Shown here one piece after another: positions 20,114 to 29,585 of a DNA stretch of 64,000 bases; the stretch's first letter is position 1; every line of letters begins with the position of its first letter. A program made the position numbers and the translations under genes. The DNA lies in NCBI GenBank assembly GCA_963575745.1, contig CAUYUJ010000174.1, forward strand, positions 34,079 through 98,078, given 5' to 3'. This stretch comes from Prorocentrum cordatum. Its lineage: Eukaryota > Sar > Dinophyceae > Prorocentrales > Prorocentraceae. The notes beneath the pieces were generated by a model. That model was given only the letters and a program-made list of their open reading frames with translations, searched no databases and had not been told where the DNA came from.

Positions 20114-20773
20114 TCATGCGGGCTGGCCCACTGCATCTTCGATCGCGGTCATGATGGGTGTCCACTCACTGGGATATCTGGAGCAGCCAATACGTGGTCC
20201 TTTCGGCAACTGGCGAGGTTCAACTGGCAGACGCAGCCAGGTGTCCTGGTCCGTGCCTGAGAAAGGTATTACCACTGGCGTGTGAGCGGGCAGCATGTCT
20301 TGATCCATGATCTGAGGGGCCCCAACTCTGCTCGCAAGTACCTCCGACAAGATGAAGTAATCACACGCCCTGCCTTCAGCCCCATGATTCACTCGGCAGG
20401 TGGCCCCGACTGGCACAAGGAACATGGCTCTGATCTGCTCTAGCCAAGCTTCTCCTCGTAACTGGTATGACTCAACATTCCAATCACCACCCATCACCCA
20501 GGGTCGATCAAGAGGGTTGAGCCTCCCTAAGTACGTGGCCAACTGGTAGAGCACAGACATGTTGAACGTATCAAGGCCGACGGAGTCCTTCAAATACAGA
20601 GAAACCAAGACCACCCCGCCTCGACATCCCCAATTCACTTGGGCTGCGACGGCCCTTGCCGGAAACCGCTCGCCCGAAGACAAGAGAGGTGGAGCAGTGA
20701 TCATCATGTATGTGGGGACCAACACAGCAACTCCTGCACTAAGTCCATCTGCTTCAGTGCGGTCCGCTGCCAA
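20114..20773 (-). pseudogene. L2 endonuclease, C-terminal two thirds
   Basis: An EEP fold segment with VMGGDWNVESYQL (catalytic Asp/Asn near 20471-20490), CDYFILSE and an AHTPVVIPF histidine motif. The N-terminal Glu-bearing part lies in a different frame just upstream, with a 20-bp overlap. Confidence 0.8.
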
Positions 20774-21300
20774 AAAAACCCATGGTACCTATGCCCTTCA
20801 ACTGAGACTGGAGCTTGGGCAGCATGGCCCTGTCCGACTTGTGCTCCTGGAGCAGCAGTGCTGCGTCACTGGCTTGCTCAACATATGCCAAGAGAGGGCC
20901 TGCCGCATCTGCGTTGGTCGCGACAAGCTGCCCATCGACTCCATTATTACTGCCATGCTTCTCAGAAGAATCCTTGCGCGATAAATCTCCATCCCACTCA
21001 AAGACCGCACGTGCCGAAGTCCCAGCAGTCGATCCCATCGCGGGCGATGCCGAAGTACATGGGGCGCACACTCGCGCCCCCCGGGCCACAGCGATTCCAC
21101 TCCCCAGGCCATCCCCACGCGGCAGGGGAGCGCCTCCCCTACAAACGTGGGAGGTCACTTGGGAAACAGTCTCCACCTTCTCAGCTCGAGAGGGGTCGAC
21201 GCCGAAAGGCGATCCACAGGGTGGACGGCCCTGTTGCATAGTACACACCATCTGAGTCGCCGTCAATGCCGAGGTCGAAGTCAAACTCATGTGGCCACCT
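20754..21300 (-). pseudogene. L2 endonuclease, N-terminal part
   Basis: LLAYVEQASDAALLLQEHKS supplies the metal-binding Glu (QEHK) of an AP-type endonuclease. Upstream of it the frame is Gly, Ala and Ser-rich linker following ORF1. A frame change near 20765 separates it from the GGDWN half. Confidence 0.7.
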
Positions 21301-21379
21301 CTGGCCTGATCCGCGGAGTACATCATTGTGATCATCCATAGCATCGTATATATAGATATATATGACCATCCGCCATACA

Positions 21380-22562
21380 TTAGTACGCCGTGAAGCCTCC
21401 GAACTCTGTCTGCGCACGGAACAGCAGGAGCTTGCGCGCAGCCTCTCGAAGATCCTCATGTTCCTCAGGCTTGGGTGCACCAGCAGCCTCAAGCATGGCT
21501 CCCAGTGCTTCATTACTCGCCTCTTCGAATGACTTCTCACGCTGCTCCTGGAGCTGTTTGGCTTCATCAGCTTGCTCCTGCGCTCCCTGCACCGCAGCAG
21601 CAGCAGCAGCAGCGTCTTGATCAGGTTGTCCAGGGGCCTCGTCACGCCCCAGTACCTTAACCTGTGCATGTGCAATGATGGTTGGTAGCGCCTCCGCAAT
21701 CCCTTTTGACAAGACTGTCCGTGCGCTCGCCGGCACCCAATTGTCGTAAACCTTCCCCCAGCTTCGTCGCGTCCAGGCCGAACGCTGCGACAGGAGAGCT
21801 TCCATCCTTACTTTCAGGAGGTCGCACCGAAACCTTAGCCACCTCGGCCGCCTGGGCGCGCATCTCCTCGAGCTTGGCTCTGCCCTCCAAGACGAGTTTC
21901 TGGGCCTCTTCGATCTCCTGCTGCAGGATGAGCTGCTGAGCTTTCTTATCCTCAACCAACTTCTCCTGCTTCGAAATCTGCAACCCCATCGCCGCAATAC
22001 GTCTCGTGAGATTGAGCACTCGGGCTGCAGCTGGCTTGCGCTTGTTGACCTCATCCTGCAGATGCTCGCGTTCTTGCTGCAGCGCCTGCTTGAGTGAAGT
22101 CCACTCAGCTCCTTCAAACTTTGTGGCCACCTCCAGTTGTTTGTCGAGTTCTGCAATCCTAGTTCTCGTCTTGCCCTCGTCATAGCCTGGTGCTGGTGGC
22201 CCCAATGGTGCTTCACCCGAATCGTCGTCGATAACCATGGCTTGGTCGATCTGCGCTCGCTGGTGCTGGTCACGCTCCTTGAGCTTGGCCTCCAGTCTCT
22301 TGATGGTAGCCTGTGTTTCTTGAAGCTGCTCACGTGTCTGGGCCCATGGGGCCTGCTTCGCCCCAGCACTTGAGGCAGCACGGAAAGAAGGGGTAGTCGG
22401 CTCCTTGTACGAATGAAAGCATGTCCCCTTCGATCGTCGACACTTGGAGCACACATCCCGATCTGGTTTATTGAAGAATCGTTCACCCGTCTTGTTGTGC
22501 GTGCAAAACCGACAGAACCAAGTGCGAGGCATGTCGTTCGCAGCACGGGCAGGCGGCGCCAT
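21380..22562 (-). pseudogene. L2 ORF1, Cys-motif and coiled-coil protein, one frameshift
   Basis: The start at 22562 (MAPPARAANDMPRTW) leads into WFCRFCTHNKTG...DVCSKCRRSKGTC, a C-x2-C...C-x2-C zinc-finger-like module. A long coiled coil follows (for example LQETQATIKRLEAKLKERDQ and EKLVEDKKAQQLILQQEIEE). This frame stops at 21657. The adjacent +1 frame carries on to 21380 with sequence of the same character (QADEAKQLQEQREKSFEEAS). The shift is around 21710. Either this is a mutation, or ORF1 is shorter in the parent element. Layout as in L1 ORF1. Confidence 0.72.
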
Positions 22563-22682
22563 GGGCCACCGCGCTGGCAGGGAGCAACGGCTGGGGCCGC
22601 CGTGCTCCTCGCGCGCGGCTCGCGTAGCCTGGCTCGCGAATCCCCAGCCCTTCTGAAGTGCTGGGATCCGCAAGCACAAAAA

Positions 22683-22696
22683 CTTGTGCCAGAAGG
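22683..22696 (-). other. Degenerate DinoSL copy at the L2 5' end
   Basis: The minus strand reads CCTTCTGGCACAAG against spliced-leader CATTTTGGCTCAAG, 10 of 14 identical. It lies 8 bp from the (GGA)n array and about 120 bp upstream of the ORF1 start. Weak alone; the position matches the SL copies of L1, L3 and L4. Confidence 0.5.
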
Positions 22697-22703
22697 GCTG
22701 AGG

Positions 22704-22811
22704 ATGAGGAGGAGGAGGAGGAGGAGGAGGAGGAGGAGGAGCGAACGAACACCATGGAGGAGGAGGAGGAGGAGGAGGAGGAGGATGATGAGGAGGAGGA
22801 GGAGGAGGAGA
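22704..22811 (+). repeat. (GGA)n microsatellite, L2 5' flank
   Basis: About 105 bp of GGA repeats, interrupted once by a short unique segment (22741-22753). Confidence 0.94.
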
Positions 22812-23001
22812 ACGACAACAAACTACGACTAGGAGAGTGTGGTGGAGACTGGGCGGGCAACAAAAAGGTACCGCCACCGCTGCTCCCAAAGACCTCGCCC
22901 GTGGTGCGCTCCGGCCCCCCCTCTCGAGTGGAGCATCCGGCCGTGGCGGCGAAGGCCCTCCAGGACGAGCGGCGGCATCGGCACCAGCATCCAGGAATGA
23001 A

Positions 23002-23160
23002 GGGGCCCCAGGACACACAAATAAATACACACAAATAAAAATATTCCCCATATTTTCCTATATATTCTGGGTTTTTGTCTTCCCCCCCCAATTCCCATAT
23101 TTTCCCATATTTTCTGGGGAATCGAGGATTAATTGTGTCTGTGTGTTTTTCCTCTCTTGA
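23002..23160 (+). repeat. Family B AT-rich dispersed repeat, copy 1
   Basis: About 160 bp starting GGACACACAAATAAATACAC and ending ATTGTGTCTGTGTGTTT. The interior has directly repeated CCCATATTTTCC blocks around GGGTTTTTGTCTTCCCCCCC. Near-identical copies lie at 31127, 44159 and 49600. The minus-strand peptide (KYGKIWEVGGKTKTQ type) recurs with it but is not a gene. Confidence 0.85.
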
Positions 23161-23250
23161 AGGAAGGCACGCCGCTGAGCTGCACGCATCCCCCCGAGCC
23201 GGCGAACGACCCGAGCGGAGAGCAGCCGGAGAGCCCTCGCCGAGGTTTAG

Positions 23251-23330
23251 GTCGGGCATGTCCTCCTACAGACGGACTTTCGAAGAACCATAAAATACAA
23301 CAAAGATACGTTCAAACACATTCAAAAATC
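23251..23330 (+). mobile_element. Family A MITE-like element, left half
   Basis: GTCGGGCATGTCCTCCTACA followed by GACGGACTTTCGAAGAACC matches the left terminus of family A (see 47140-47324). The right terminus is missing nearby. Confidence 0.55.
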
Positions 23331-23735
23331 CGCCGACCCTGTCGGCGTGTGACAGGGGCTGCTCCGTCGCCATCGCCGTCGCTGCCGCCGTCGCGTCGCC
23401 GCCGCCATCACATCCCCTCCTTCCCTTGAGTCCGTAGCGGCCCTCGTCCTCAAGCACGCCAGCCAAAGCGCAATACACCAGCGCATGCACAGCGAAATTG
23501 AGCAACGCTGTCATTGAGTCGAGGGGAAGGAAGCTCCTTCCCTTTGATCCCCTCCCCGCGGAGGGAGGGGGGGGGGGGGGCGGGGGTCCCGGGGGGGTGG
23601 TCCCAGGGGGCGGTCCCGGGGGGTGGTCCCGGGCTAGAATAACATCCTCCCGGGGCCGATGGCCCGCCCTCCCTCCCAGTTCCGCCGAGGGCCGAGGCCT
23701 CCAGGGTCGGCGGCACTGGCCGCAAGGCCTTATTG
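23331..23735. other. Intron spacer, low complexity GC-rich
   Basis: Contains GCCGTCGCC repeats (23367-23405) and a G-rich stretch with repeated GGTCCCGGGGGG (23565-23632) that could form G-quadruplexes. No gene seen. Confidence 0.45.
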
Positions 23736-23903
23736 GGGATGGACTGACCGCCCTTTAGCAAAACGTGGTTTAGGGAAAACGACCTGAGGCCCAAACCTGG
23801 CGGGCGCAAGCCTGGAAAATAACAGCCGAGGCGCCCTCTCGAGAACCGAAAACGGACAATTCACTAATCGACGCGTCACTGTTGGGGGTTCTGTCCACCC
23901 CCG
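23736..23903 (+). mobile_element. Family C MITE-like element
   Basis: Starts GGGATGGACTGACCGCCC and ends GGGGGTTCTGTCCACCCC. The middle (CGCCCTCTCGAGAACCGAAA, AATCGACGCGTCACTG) matches the other family C copies. Inverted ends of about 15 bp. Confidence 0.72.
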
Positions 23904-23924
23904 ACCTTAGCAATAGTCGAAAAA

Positions 23925-24254
23925 TCGTCCCCAGATCATTGTTTAAGTATTCTCGAATTCTCCTCCTGAAGAGGGGCATGCCCGACTTGAGGAGAACGAC
24001 TCGGGCGGAGAGCAGCCGGAGAGCCCTTGCCGATGGCGGGCATGCCCTCCTACAGACGGATATTGGAGGAGAAAGGAAACATAATGACGAAATACTCACA
24101 AGTAGTCAAAAAGATCTTCAACAAGTGGAAAACTATCCCAAAAATGACACCGCATGAGAAAATGTTCAAAACTAGCCAGAACATGTCGAAGCATCGTCCC
24201 CAGACTATTGCTTGACTAGTTTTTCAGATCCCTCCTGTGGAGGCACGTGCCCCG
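23925..24254 (+). mobile_element. Family A MITE-like: solo right end plus a complete copy
   Basis: A right terminus (TCCTCCTGAAGAGGGGCATG, then CCCGACTT) at 23961-23988 is followed by a complete copy at about 24034-24254. That copy starts CGGGCATGCCCTCCTACAGA and ends CTCCTGTGGAGGCACGTGCC. Its interior carries CATCGTCCCCAGACTATTG, as in 42020 and 34540. Confidence 0.6.
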
Positions 24255-24282
24255 CAGGGGCGGGCGCGACTGGGGGCGAGGA

Positions 24283-24420
24283 GGGAGGAGGGAGGAGGAG
24301 GAGGAGGAGGAGGAGGAGGAGGAGGAGGAGGAGGAGGAGGAGGAGGAGGAGGAGGAGGAGGGGGAGGAGGAGGAGGAGAGGGAGGTGGAGGAGGACGAGG
24401 AGGAGGACGAGGAGGCGCGA
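24283..24420 (+). repeat. (GGA)n microsatellite next to FZR exon 4
   Basis: About 135 bp of GGA repeat ending 31 bp from the exon 4 donor side. Confidence 0.95.
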
Positions 24421-24450
24421 GGCCGGCGTCGGCCCCCGCGGGGGGCCCGC

Positions 24451-24534
24451 CTGCTGGCGCACGTCCCGGTGCAGGATGCTGTGGTCGCGGCTGCCGGTGG
24501 ACAGCACGTAGCCGTTCCATGCCATGGTGCCCAC
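24451..24534 (-). CDS. FZR: CDH1/FZR WD40 protein, exon 4
   Basis: A 28-codon, phase-0 exon reading VGTMAWNGYVLSTGSRDHSI, then LHRDVRQQ. It corresponds to the CDC20/CDH1 block ARVG-L-WN...LSSGSRD--I--RDVR. The acceptor is CCCCGAG and the donor GC (CAGCAG|GCGGGC). It joins exon 3 (MTGHRSR) and exon 5 (AHYM) in frame. This is one WD40 blade of the substrate-recruiting propeller. Confidence 0.9.
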
Positions 24535-24579
24535 CTCGGGGGCCAGGACGGAGCCACGGCCCTCCTCGATATCAAACTG

Positions 24580-24775
24580 ACTACCTACCAGACCACCCCA
24601 ACCCAACCCGAAGACCCGAATTTGACCCGAATCTCGGGTTGGGGGGGGTACGGATACCATGTGTTTTTTCAACGTTCCCCGACCCCCCCCCACTGGAAAT
24701 GGAGGGCAATTTGAGGCCTTCGGGTTGGGTTGGGGTGGTTTGGTGGGTGGTGACAGACGCAAGGCTTGACTCCGC
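24580..24775. repeat. Inverted-repeat element next to FZR exon 4
   Basis: CTACCAGACCACCCCAACCC near 24583 is mirrored by GGGTTGGGGTGGTTTGGTGG near 24724. Inner blocks CCGAAGACCCGAATTTGAC and GCAATTTGAGGCCTTCGGG also lie in inverse relation. About 180 bp, MITE-like, inside FZR intron 3. Confidence 0.6.
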
Positions 24776-24909
24776 ATGTTTGTTCTGTCCCGCTCCTCTT
24801 CCCGCTTCTCCTCCTCCTCCGCCTCCGCACCCCTTCCTCCTCCTCCTCCTCCTGCCACTCCTCTTCCTCCCGCCCACCTCGGGGTCCAAGACCAACGGGC
24901 AAGCTGTAA

Positions 24910-24983
24910 AACAGGCAGTAAGGAACACCGAGCCCCTCCCCGACGAAGAGGGCTCCTCCTTCGGCGCCCCGACTGTACCCCCG
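24910..24983 (+). mobile_element. Family G MITE-like element, solo end
   Basis: AAGGAACACCGAGCCCCTCC ... TCGGCGCCCCGACTGT is the right terminal half of family G (compare 41700-41751). Confidence 0.6.
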
Positions 24984-25150
24984 ACGCTCCCTCTCCTGTC
25001 CTGCCGCGCGGCCCAGCCAATGGTTCATCCAAGACAGTCAGACAGGTGGTCAGCGAGCGGTGGGCAGAGGAACAGAGCTGGAGGGCAGAAGAGCCACCCC
25101 GACCATAGCCACCCCGACGCGCGAGGCCGCTTCGTCAACGCACCCAAAGA

Positions 25151-25470
25151 AGGAATCAAACAGGGCAGAGCTGTCTAGTAAACGCCCAGGGCCGTTTAGT
25201 AAACGCCAACTGTCTGGTCCGGGTGGCTTGTCGGCGGTGGACAAACCTCCCTTTAGTAAACCTCCCCTTAGTGAAAACGGTCTGGGACCGAAACCGACGG
25301 ACCTGGACCCGCAAAAATGACGGCCGCGACGCCCTCTCGCGAACCGAAAACGGCCAATTCACTAATCGACGTGCCAGGGTAGGAATCAGACAGGGCAGAG
25401 CTGCTTGGTAAACGCCCAGGGCCGTTTAGTAAACGCCAACCGTCGGGTCCGGGTGGTCTGTCCCCCCGTG
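25151..25470 (+). repeat. Direct repeat pair with embedded family C end
   Basis: AGGAATCAAACAGGGCAGAG ... AGTAAACGCCAACTGTCTGG at 25151-25230 is repeated at 25381-25465 with few changes. Between the copies is a family C left part (GGTGGACAAACCTCCC at 25236 to about 25375) lacking its right terminus. Confidence 0.7.
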
Positions 25471-25584
25471 AGCCAAGACGGAGCCACAGCCCTCCCCGAA
25501 GTCAAGCGCAAGGCTCGCATGCCGATCGGCGCGCGAGGCGCGGCCCGCGGGGGGTCCGAGGTTCGTGTTTGCAGCCTTACCCGC

Positions 25585-25712
25585 CTGGGACACATCCCTA
25601 TCCCTGAGCTTGGCATCGCCTCATTAAGGGATCCCCTTAGTTTTTCAGGGCGCATCCCTAAGATTGTCATCGCTTTTTGGCGTGTCAATCTTAGGGATAG
25701 GGACAAGCTCGA
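25585..25712. mobile_element. Family K MITE-like element, copy 1
   Basis: Ends in ACACATCCCTATCCCTGAGC and CTTAGGGATAGGGACAAGC, which are inverted. A related copy lies at 40055-40200 (CGTATCCCTATCCCCAAGAT ... AACATAGGGATAGGGATA). Confidence 0.6.
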
Positions 25713-25835
25713 GGCTGGTGACAGTCCCCAGTTCCGGCGCGCACTTTGAAATCTGGGGGGTCCTGCATGGGGAGCCGCCACGTCGCGGACAAAAAAAATG
25801 CGTTTTTGACTTCGAGGAGGGATGCAGCATCTCGG

Positions 25836-25972
25836 GGGCGCGTCAGCATGGATCAGCGATCCATGGATCTGGCGCTCCCTCCCCTAAATGCGGCCAGCGT
25901 CGCCTCGGCGGCGGAAATCCGCGATTTCCCTTGGAAACGGGACCCGTCGCTAATCCACGCCCCCTTATTCCA
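25836..25972. mobile_element. Family J inverted-repeat element, copy 1
   Basis: Starts GGGGGCGCGTCAGCATGGAT and ends TCGCTAATCCACGCCCCC. The inner part (TCGGCGGCGGAAATCCGCGA, TTGGAAACGGGACCC) is nearly identical to 29586-29752. Confidence 0.65.
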
Positions 25973-26141
25973 TGTTTGCGATCGCCTGAGAATCGGGAGG
26001 GAGCCGGACCGGGACAGATCGGCCGGTCTCCGAAAAGCCGGCTGCTCCGGAGGACGTGGCGGGCCCCGCGGCCTTCCTCGGAGCGTTCTGGAACGCTCCG
26101 AGAGCGCTCAAGAGCGCCCCGGAACGATCACCCCAAGTTTC

Positions 26142-26512
26142 TTAATTCGGCGGTGGACAAGCCTCCCTTTAGTAAACCTCCCCGTAGTGGAAACGACCCA
26201 GGGCCGAAATCGACGGACCTGGACCCGCAGACATGACGGCCGCGACGCCCTCTCGCAACCGAAAACGGCCAATTCCTTAATCGACGTGTCAGGGTAGGAG
26301 GTCTGTCCACCTCCGATTAATAAGCGTCGGGGGCGTCACCCCCGCCGACAGCCCCACATCGACCCCCGTCGCGGGCAGCCACCGCGCGCCGAAGGCGCTC
26401 CGACCCCCGTCGCGGCGCGACGACGAGGCGAGGCTGACCCCCGTCGGGGGGGGTACCCCCCGCGCTTACTGAGTAACCCAGAATATGTATCCCGTTCCTA
26501 GACATGCCCGCC
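26142..26512 (+). repeat. Family C plus GTCGGGGGCGTC unit, composite repeat copy 1
   Basis: The family C element (inverted ends GGTGGACAAACCTCC at 26152 and GGAGGTCTGTCCACC at 26311) is followed by a ~200-bp unit. That unit begins TAAGCGTCGGGGGCGTCACC and ends GTTCCTAGACATGCCCG. The whole ~370-bp composite recurs at 30360-30730 almost unchanged. Confidence 0.78.
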
Positions 26513-27004
26513 CTGAAGCCCAGACCCTTTCGAGTCGTAACAAAAGCCAGGACGGTCCAAAAAAGCCACTCGTGGACCAGAAGCCGGTCCCCTTGGAAGG
26601 GGCTGGCACCTGCGGCTGGGGCCAACGCCCTGGCCCCCAACTCGGAGGGCAGGCAACCACATGACGGACTCCAGAAAACCCTGAACCCAAAAATATTTTG
26701 CGTCTCTTGGAGGGCAATGTTTTACTTCCTTTTTTTCAGCACTGCGCCCGCAAGTCTCAGCAGCAGGGCCCGTGGTGGGCCTCACTGAAAAGTCCACCGG
26801 AAGCGGCGCGATTGAAGCGCTTCGAGTCCGCCGGCTTCCGCCGGCCTTCCGCCGGCTTCCCCCAGCATCCGCCAGCGGAACCGCCCCCGTTTTACTTCCG
26901 CCGCCTCCCGCCGACCCTCCGCCGCCTTCCGCCGATGAAGAGGTGCCAACTCCTTCGATCCTCGAAGGCAAGGGGCCCTTTCTGGAACACCTTATGCCTC
27001 ATGT
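26513..27004. other. Intron 3 spacer, no gene recognised
   Basis: Includes a short CCGCCGGCTTCCGCC satellite (26830-26935) and a block (CCAACTCCTTCGATCCTCGA) shared with 11550. Nothing protein-like seen. Confidence 0.4.
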
Positions 27005-27195
27005 GACGAGAGGAGGAGGAGGAGGAGGAGGAGGAGGAGGAGAAGGAGAAGGAGAAGGAGGAGGAGCAAGAGGAGGAGGAGAGGAGGAGGAGGAGGAGGA
27101 GGAGGAGGAGAGAGAGTGAGGAGAAGGAGGGAGGAGGAGGAAGTGGGGAGGAGGAGGAGGAGGGAGGAGGAGGAGGAGGAGGAGGAGGGAGGAGA
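27005..27195 (+). repeat. (GGA)n microsatellite
   Basis: About 190 bp of GGA with GAA and GCA interruptions. An opposite-strand (TCC)n array follows at 27402. Confidence 0.94.
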
Positions 27196-27401
27196 AGCTC
27201 TGCCCCCGCAGGCGGAGCTCATGAAACACCGGCAGGGGCTCAGAGAGCTCGAGGGGCGCCCGCGGCCGCGTGAGCCCCGAAGGTGGGGGCCTGGTGTCCG
27301 AAGCCCTGGCGCCGCTTGGGCCTCTGCAGGGGCAGGGTTCGCGAGCGGTCGCAGCGCCTCGCGCCCAAGGCGGAGCAGGGCAACGTTCGACGTTCGCTTC
27401 C

Positions 27402-27662
27402 TGCTCCTCCTCCTCCTCCTCCTGTTCCTCCTCCTCCTCCTCCTCCTCCTCCTCCTCCTCCTCCTCCTCCTCCACCTGCTCCTGATCCTCCTCCTCATCA
27501 TCTTCCTCCTCCTGCTCCTGCTCCTGGTCCTGCTCCTGCTCCTCCTCCTCCTCCTCCTCCTCCTCCTCCTCCTCCTTCCTCCTCTCCTCCTCCTCCTCCT
27601 CCTCCTCTTCCTCCTCCCCCTCCTCCTCCTCCTCCTCCTCCTCCTCCTTCCTCCTCCTCCTG
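27402..27662 (-). repeat. (TCC)n microsatellite
   Basis: About 260 bp of TCC repeat with CTG and ATC changes. Together with 27005-27195 it forms a large inverted microsatellite around a ~200-bp unique core. Confidence 0.94.
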
Positions 27663-28121
27663 CGGAAATCTCGTGAGACCTCAGGAGACCGCGGAGCCCT
27701 CCCGGGCCCTCTTGAGATCTGTTTTCCTCTCTCTCTGTCTCTAGCTATTCGGAGGCGGAGGCATGAAGTGCAGCACTCGTTTCGTCCCTGGCCCGTGGGC
27801 CAGCGCCCGTGCACGAGCCGCAGGGGGACTGACGGAAGAGGGAGGAGGGGAGGGAGGGAAAGAGGGGGGAGGACAAGCTAGGTGCGCTCGCGTCATATCT
27901 GACGTCATACCCCTCTCTCCCATCCCTTACTATGGCGCACATCTCCTCCCTATTCGCACATTCGGATGTCGCAGCATGGCGTGGCATCACATGGCATAAC
28001 ATGGTGTTGAAGATTAACGCGTACCATGACATAGCATGGCGTGGCGACGCCCCATAGTGGGGGGGGGGGGGCTTCTGCGGCGCAAAAGATCAACGCATCG
28101 ACAACGAACGTGTTTTTTGTA
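27663..28121. other. Intron spacer with ATGGCRTGGC satellite
   Basis: Bases 27970-28050 hold short repeats of CATGGCGTGGCATCACATGG type, then a G12 run. No gene seen. Confidence 0.5.
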
Positions 28122-28714
28122 TAGCCCTACAGCCCCATAGCCACATAGCCCTATATCATTAGAGCCCTATAGACCCATAACCCAATAGCCTTATGGTCCT
28201 ATGAATAGCCCAATAGCCCAATAGCCCGATAGCCTTATAGCCTTATAGCCTTATAGCCCAATAGCCCTATCGCCCTAGATCCAAATAGCTCTATAGCCCT
28301 ATTGCCCTATAGCCCCTTAGCCCTACAGCCCTAAAGCCCAATAGCCCTATAGCCACATAGCCCTATAGCCCTATAGCCCTCAAGCCCTATAGCCCAATAG
28401 CCCTACAGCCATATAGCCCTCTATCCCTGTAGCCCTGTAGCCCTATAACCCTATAGCCGTATGGCCATATAGCCCTATAGCCCTCTAGCCCTCTAGCTCT
28501 ATATGCCTATAGCCTATAGCCCTATAGCCCCATGGTCCTCCTATAGCCAAGAGTCCCAGAGCCCCATAGCCCTATAGACCTACAGCCCTATAGTCCCACA
28601 GCCCTATAACCCTATAGACCAATAGCCATGTGGCTCTATAGCCCTATAGTTCCACAGCCCTTGCGCCCCGTAGCCCCATCGCCTTATAGCCCAATAGCAC
28701 TATAGCCCTAAAAA
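28122..28714 (+). repeat. Octamer satellite AGCCCTAT, about 590 bp
   Basis: Degenerate tandem copies of the 8-mer AGCCCTAT (read also as CCCTATAG). A second array of the same unit lies at 39425-39580. It contains CCCTA, but the period is 8, not the 7 of TTTAGGG telomeres. Confidence 0.92.
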
Positions 28715-28765
28715 GACTGTCATTCGGTCTTTTATCCGGTATCATGTTCATATTGTGCAACTGCG

Positions 28766-28987
28766 GAGGAGGGGGAGGAGGAGGAGGAGGAGGAGGAGGA
28801 GGAGGAGGAGAGGAGGAGGAGGAGGAGGAGGAGGAGGAGGAGGAGGAGGAGGAGGAGGAGGAGGAGGATGAGGAGGTAGGGAGGAGAGGAGAGGAGGAGG
28901 GAGAGGGAGGGAGGGAGGAGGAGGGAGGAGGAGGAGGAGGAGGAGGAGAGGAGGAGGGAGGAGGAGGAGGAGGAGGAGGGAGGAGGG
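28766..28987 (+). repeat. (GGA)n microsatellite, downstream of FZR exon 3
   Basis: About 220 bp of GGA repeats with GAG slips. Confidence 0.95.
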
Positions 28988-29087
28988 ACGGGGGCGCCCC
29001 CCCCCCTCGCGCGACTCCGCGGTTCGCGCCGTCGACCGCGCCGGCGGCGGGGCCCGGACCCCGGGAGCGCCCCGCCGAGGCCCCCGC

Positions 29088-29150
29088 GCGGCTGCGGTGG
29101 CCCGTCATGGTCCGCAGCTTCCGGCACTGGGCCGCGTCCCAGATCTGGAC
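29088..29150 (-). CDS. FZR: CDH1/FZR WD40 protein, exon 3
   Basis: A 21-codon, phase-0 exon reading VQIWDAAQCRKLRTMTGHRS, then R. It matches the CDC20/CDH1 sequence GTHKGFVQIWDAA--K-L--L-GH-ARVG. The acceptor is GCCGGAG. The donor is best placed at CGC|GCGGGG (a GC donor), so that VGTMAWN of exon 4 follows in frame; an alternative end three bases earlier cannot be excluded. The exon sits between two GGA arrays, 23 bp from the one on its acceptor side. Confidence 0.88.
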
Positions 29151-29172
29151 CTCCGGCACAAGAGGACACGCT

Positions 29173-29312
29173 GGAGGAGGAGGAGGAGGAGGAGGAGGAG
29201 CAGCAGGAGGAGGAGGAGGAGGAGGAGGAGGAGGAGGAGCAGGAGGAGGAGGAGGAGGAGCAGGAGCAGGAGGAGAAGGAGAAGGAGGAGGAGGAGGAGG
29301 AGGAGGAGGTGG
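29173..29312 (+). repeat. (GGA)n microsatellite, upstream of FZR exon 3
   Basis: About 140 bp of GGA/GCA repeats. In gene sense it is a (TCC)n pyrimidine tract just before the exon 3 acceptor. Confidence 0.95.
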
Positions 29313-29585
29313 CCTCGCTGCCCTGCGGCGGGCACAGGAGGGCACGCTGGCCGCAGGCGGGAGTGCATCCGAGGGGCTGACACCGCGTGGCGGCTCGCCC
29401 CTCTTCCTCGCCTGCCCCGTGGGGGCCCCGCCCGTGCGCTATCTGCACCAGGCTCCGCCGCGTCCCAGGCTGTGATGCCGTGCGCTGGCCTTGGGAGTGC
29501 GTTCGCTGTCACGTCAGCACGGCTCTCGGTAGGGCACAGGACTGCGGATGGCGAGCACGCGTGCCACATCCAGCGGGGGCGCTCT

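Larger units (their letters stand above)
16013..22696 (-). mobile_element. LINE retrotransposon L2 (clade I), full length but decayed
   Basis: A 6.7-kb minus-strand element with ORF1 (22562-about 21380), endonuclease (about 21300-20114), reverse transcriptase (19504-17816), RNase H (17340-16790) and a C-terminal Cys pair (16300). All parts are in the right order, but the reading frame changes many times and nonsense codons are present, so this copy is dead. A degenerate spliced-leader copy lies at 22683-22696. Both ends abut plus-strand (GGA)n, which means (TCC)n in element sense, as at the L1 5' end. It lies inside FZR intron 4, in the same orientation as the gene. Confidence 0.88.

Noticed and set aside
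22483-23259. Recurrent minus-strand peptide of the KYGKIWEVGGKTKTQ type at four places
   Set aside because: It is the translation of the non-coding AT-rich family B repeat.
28122-28714. Interstitial telomere or CRISPR-like array
   Set aside because: The unit is a degenerate octamer without spacers; it is neither TTTAGGG nor a repeat-spacer array.
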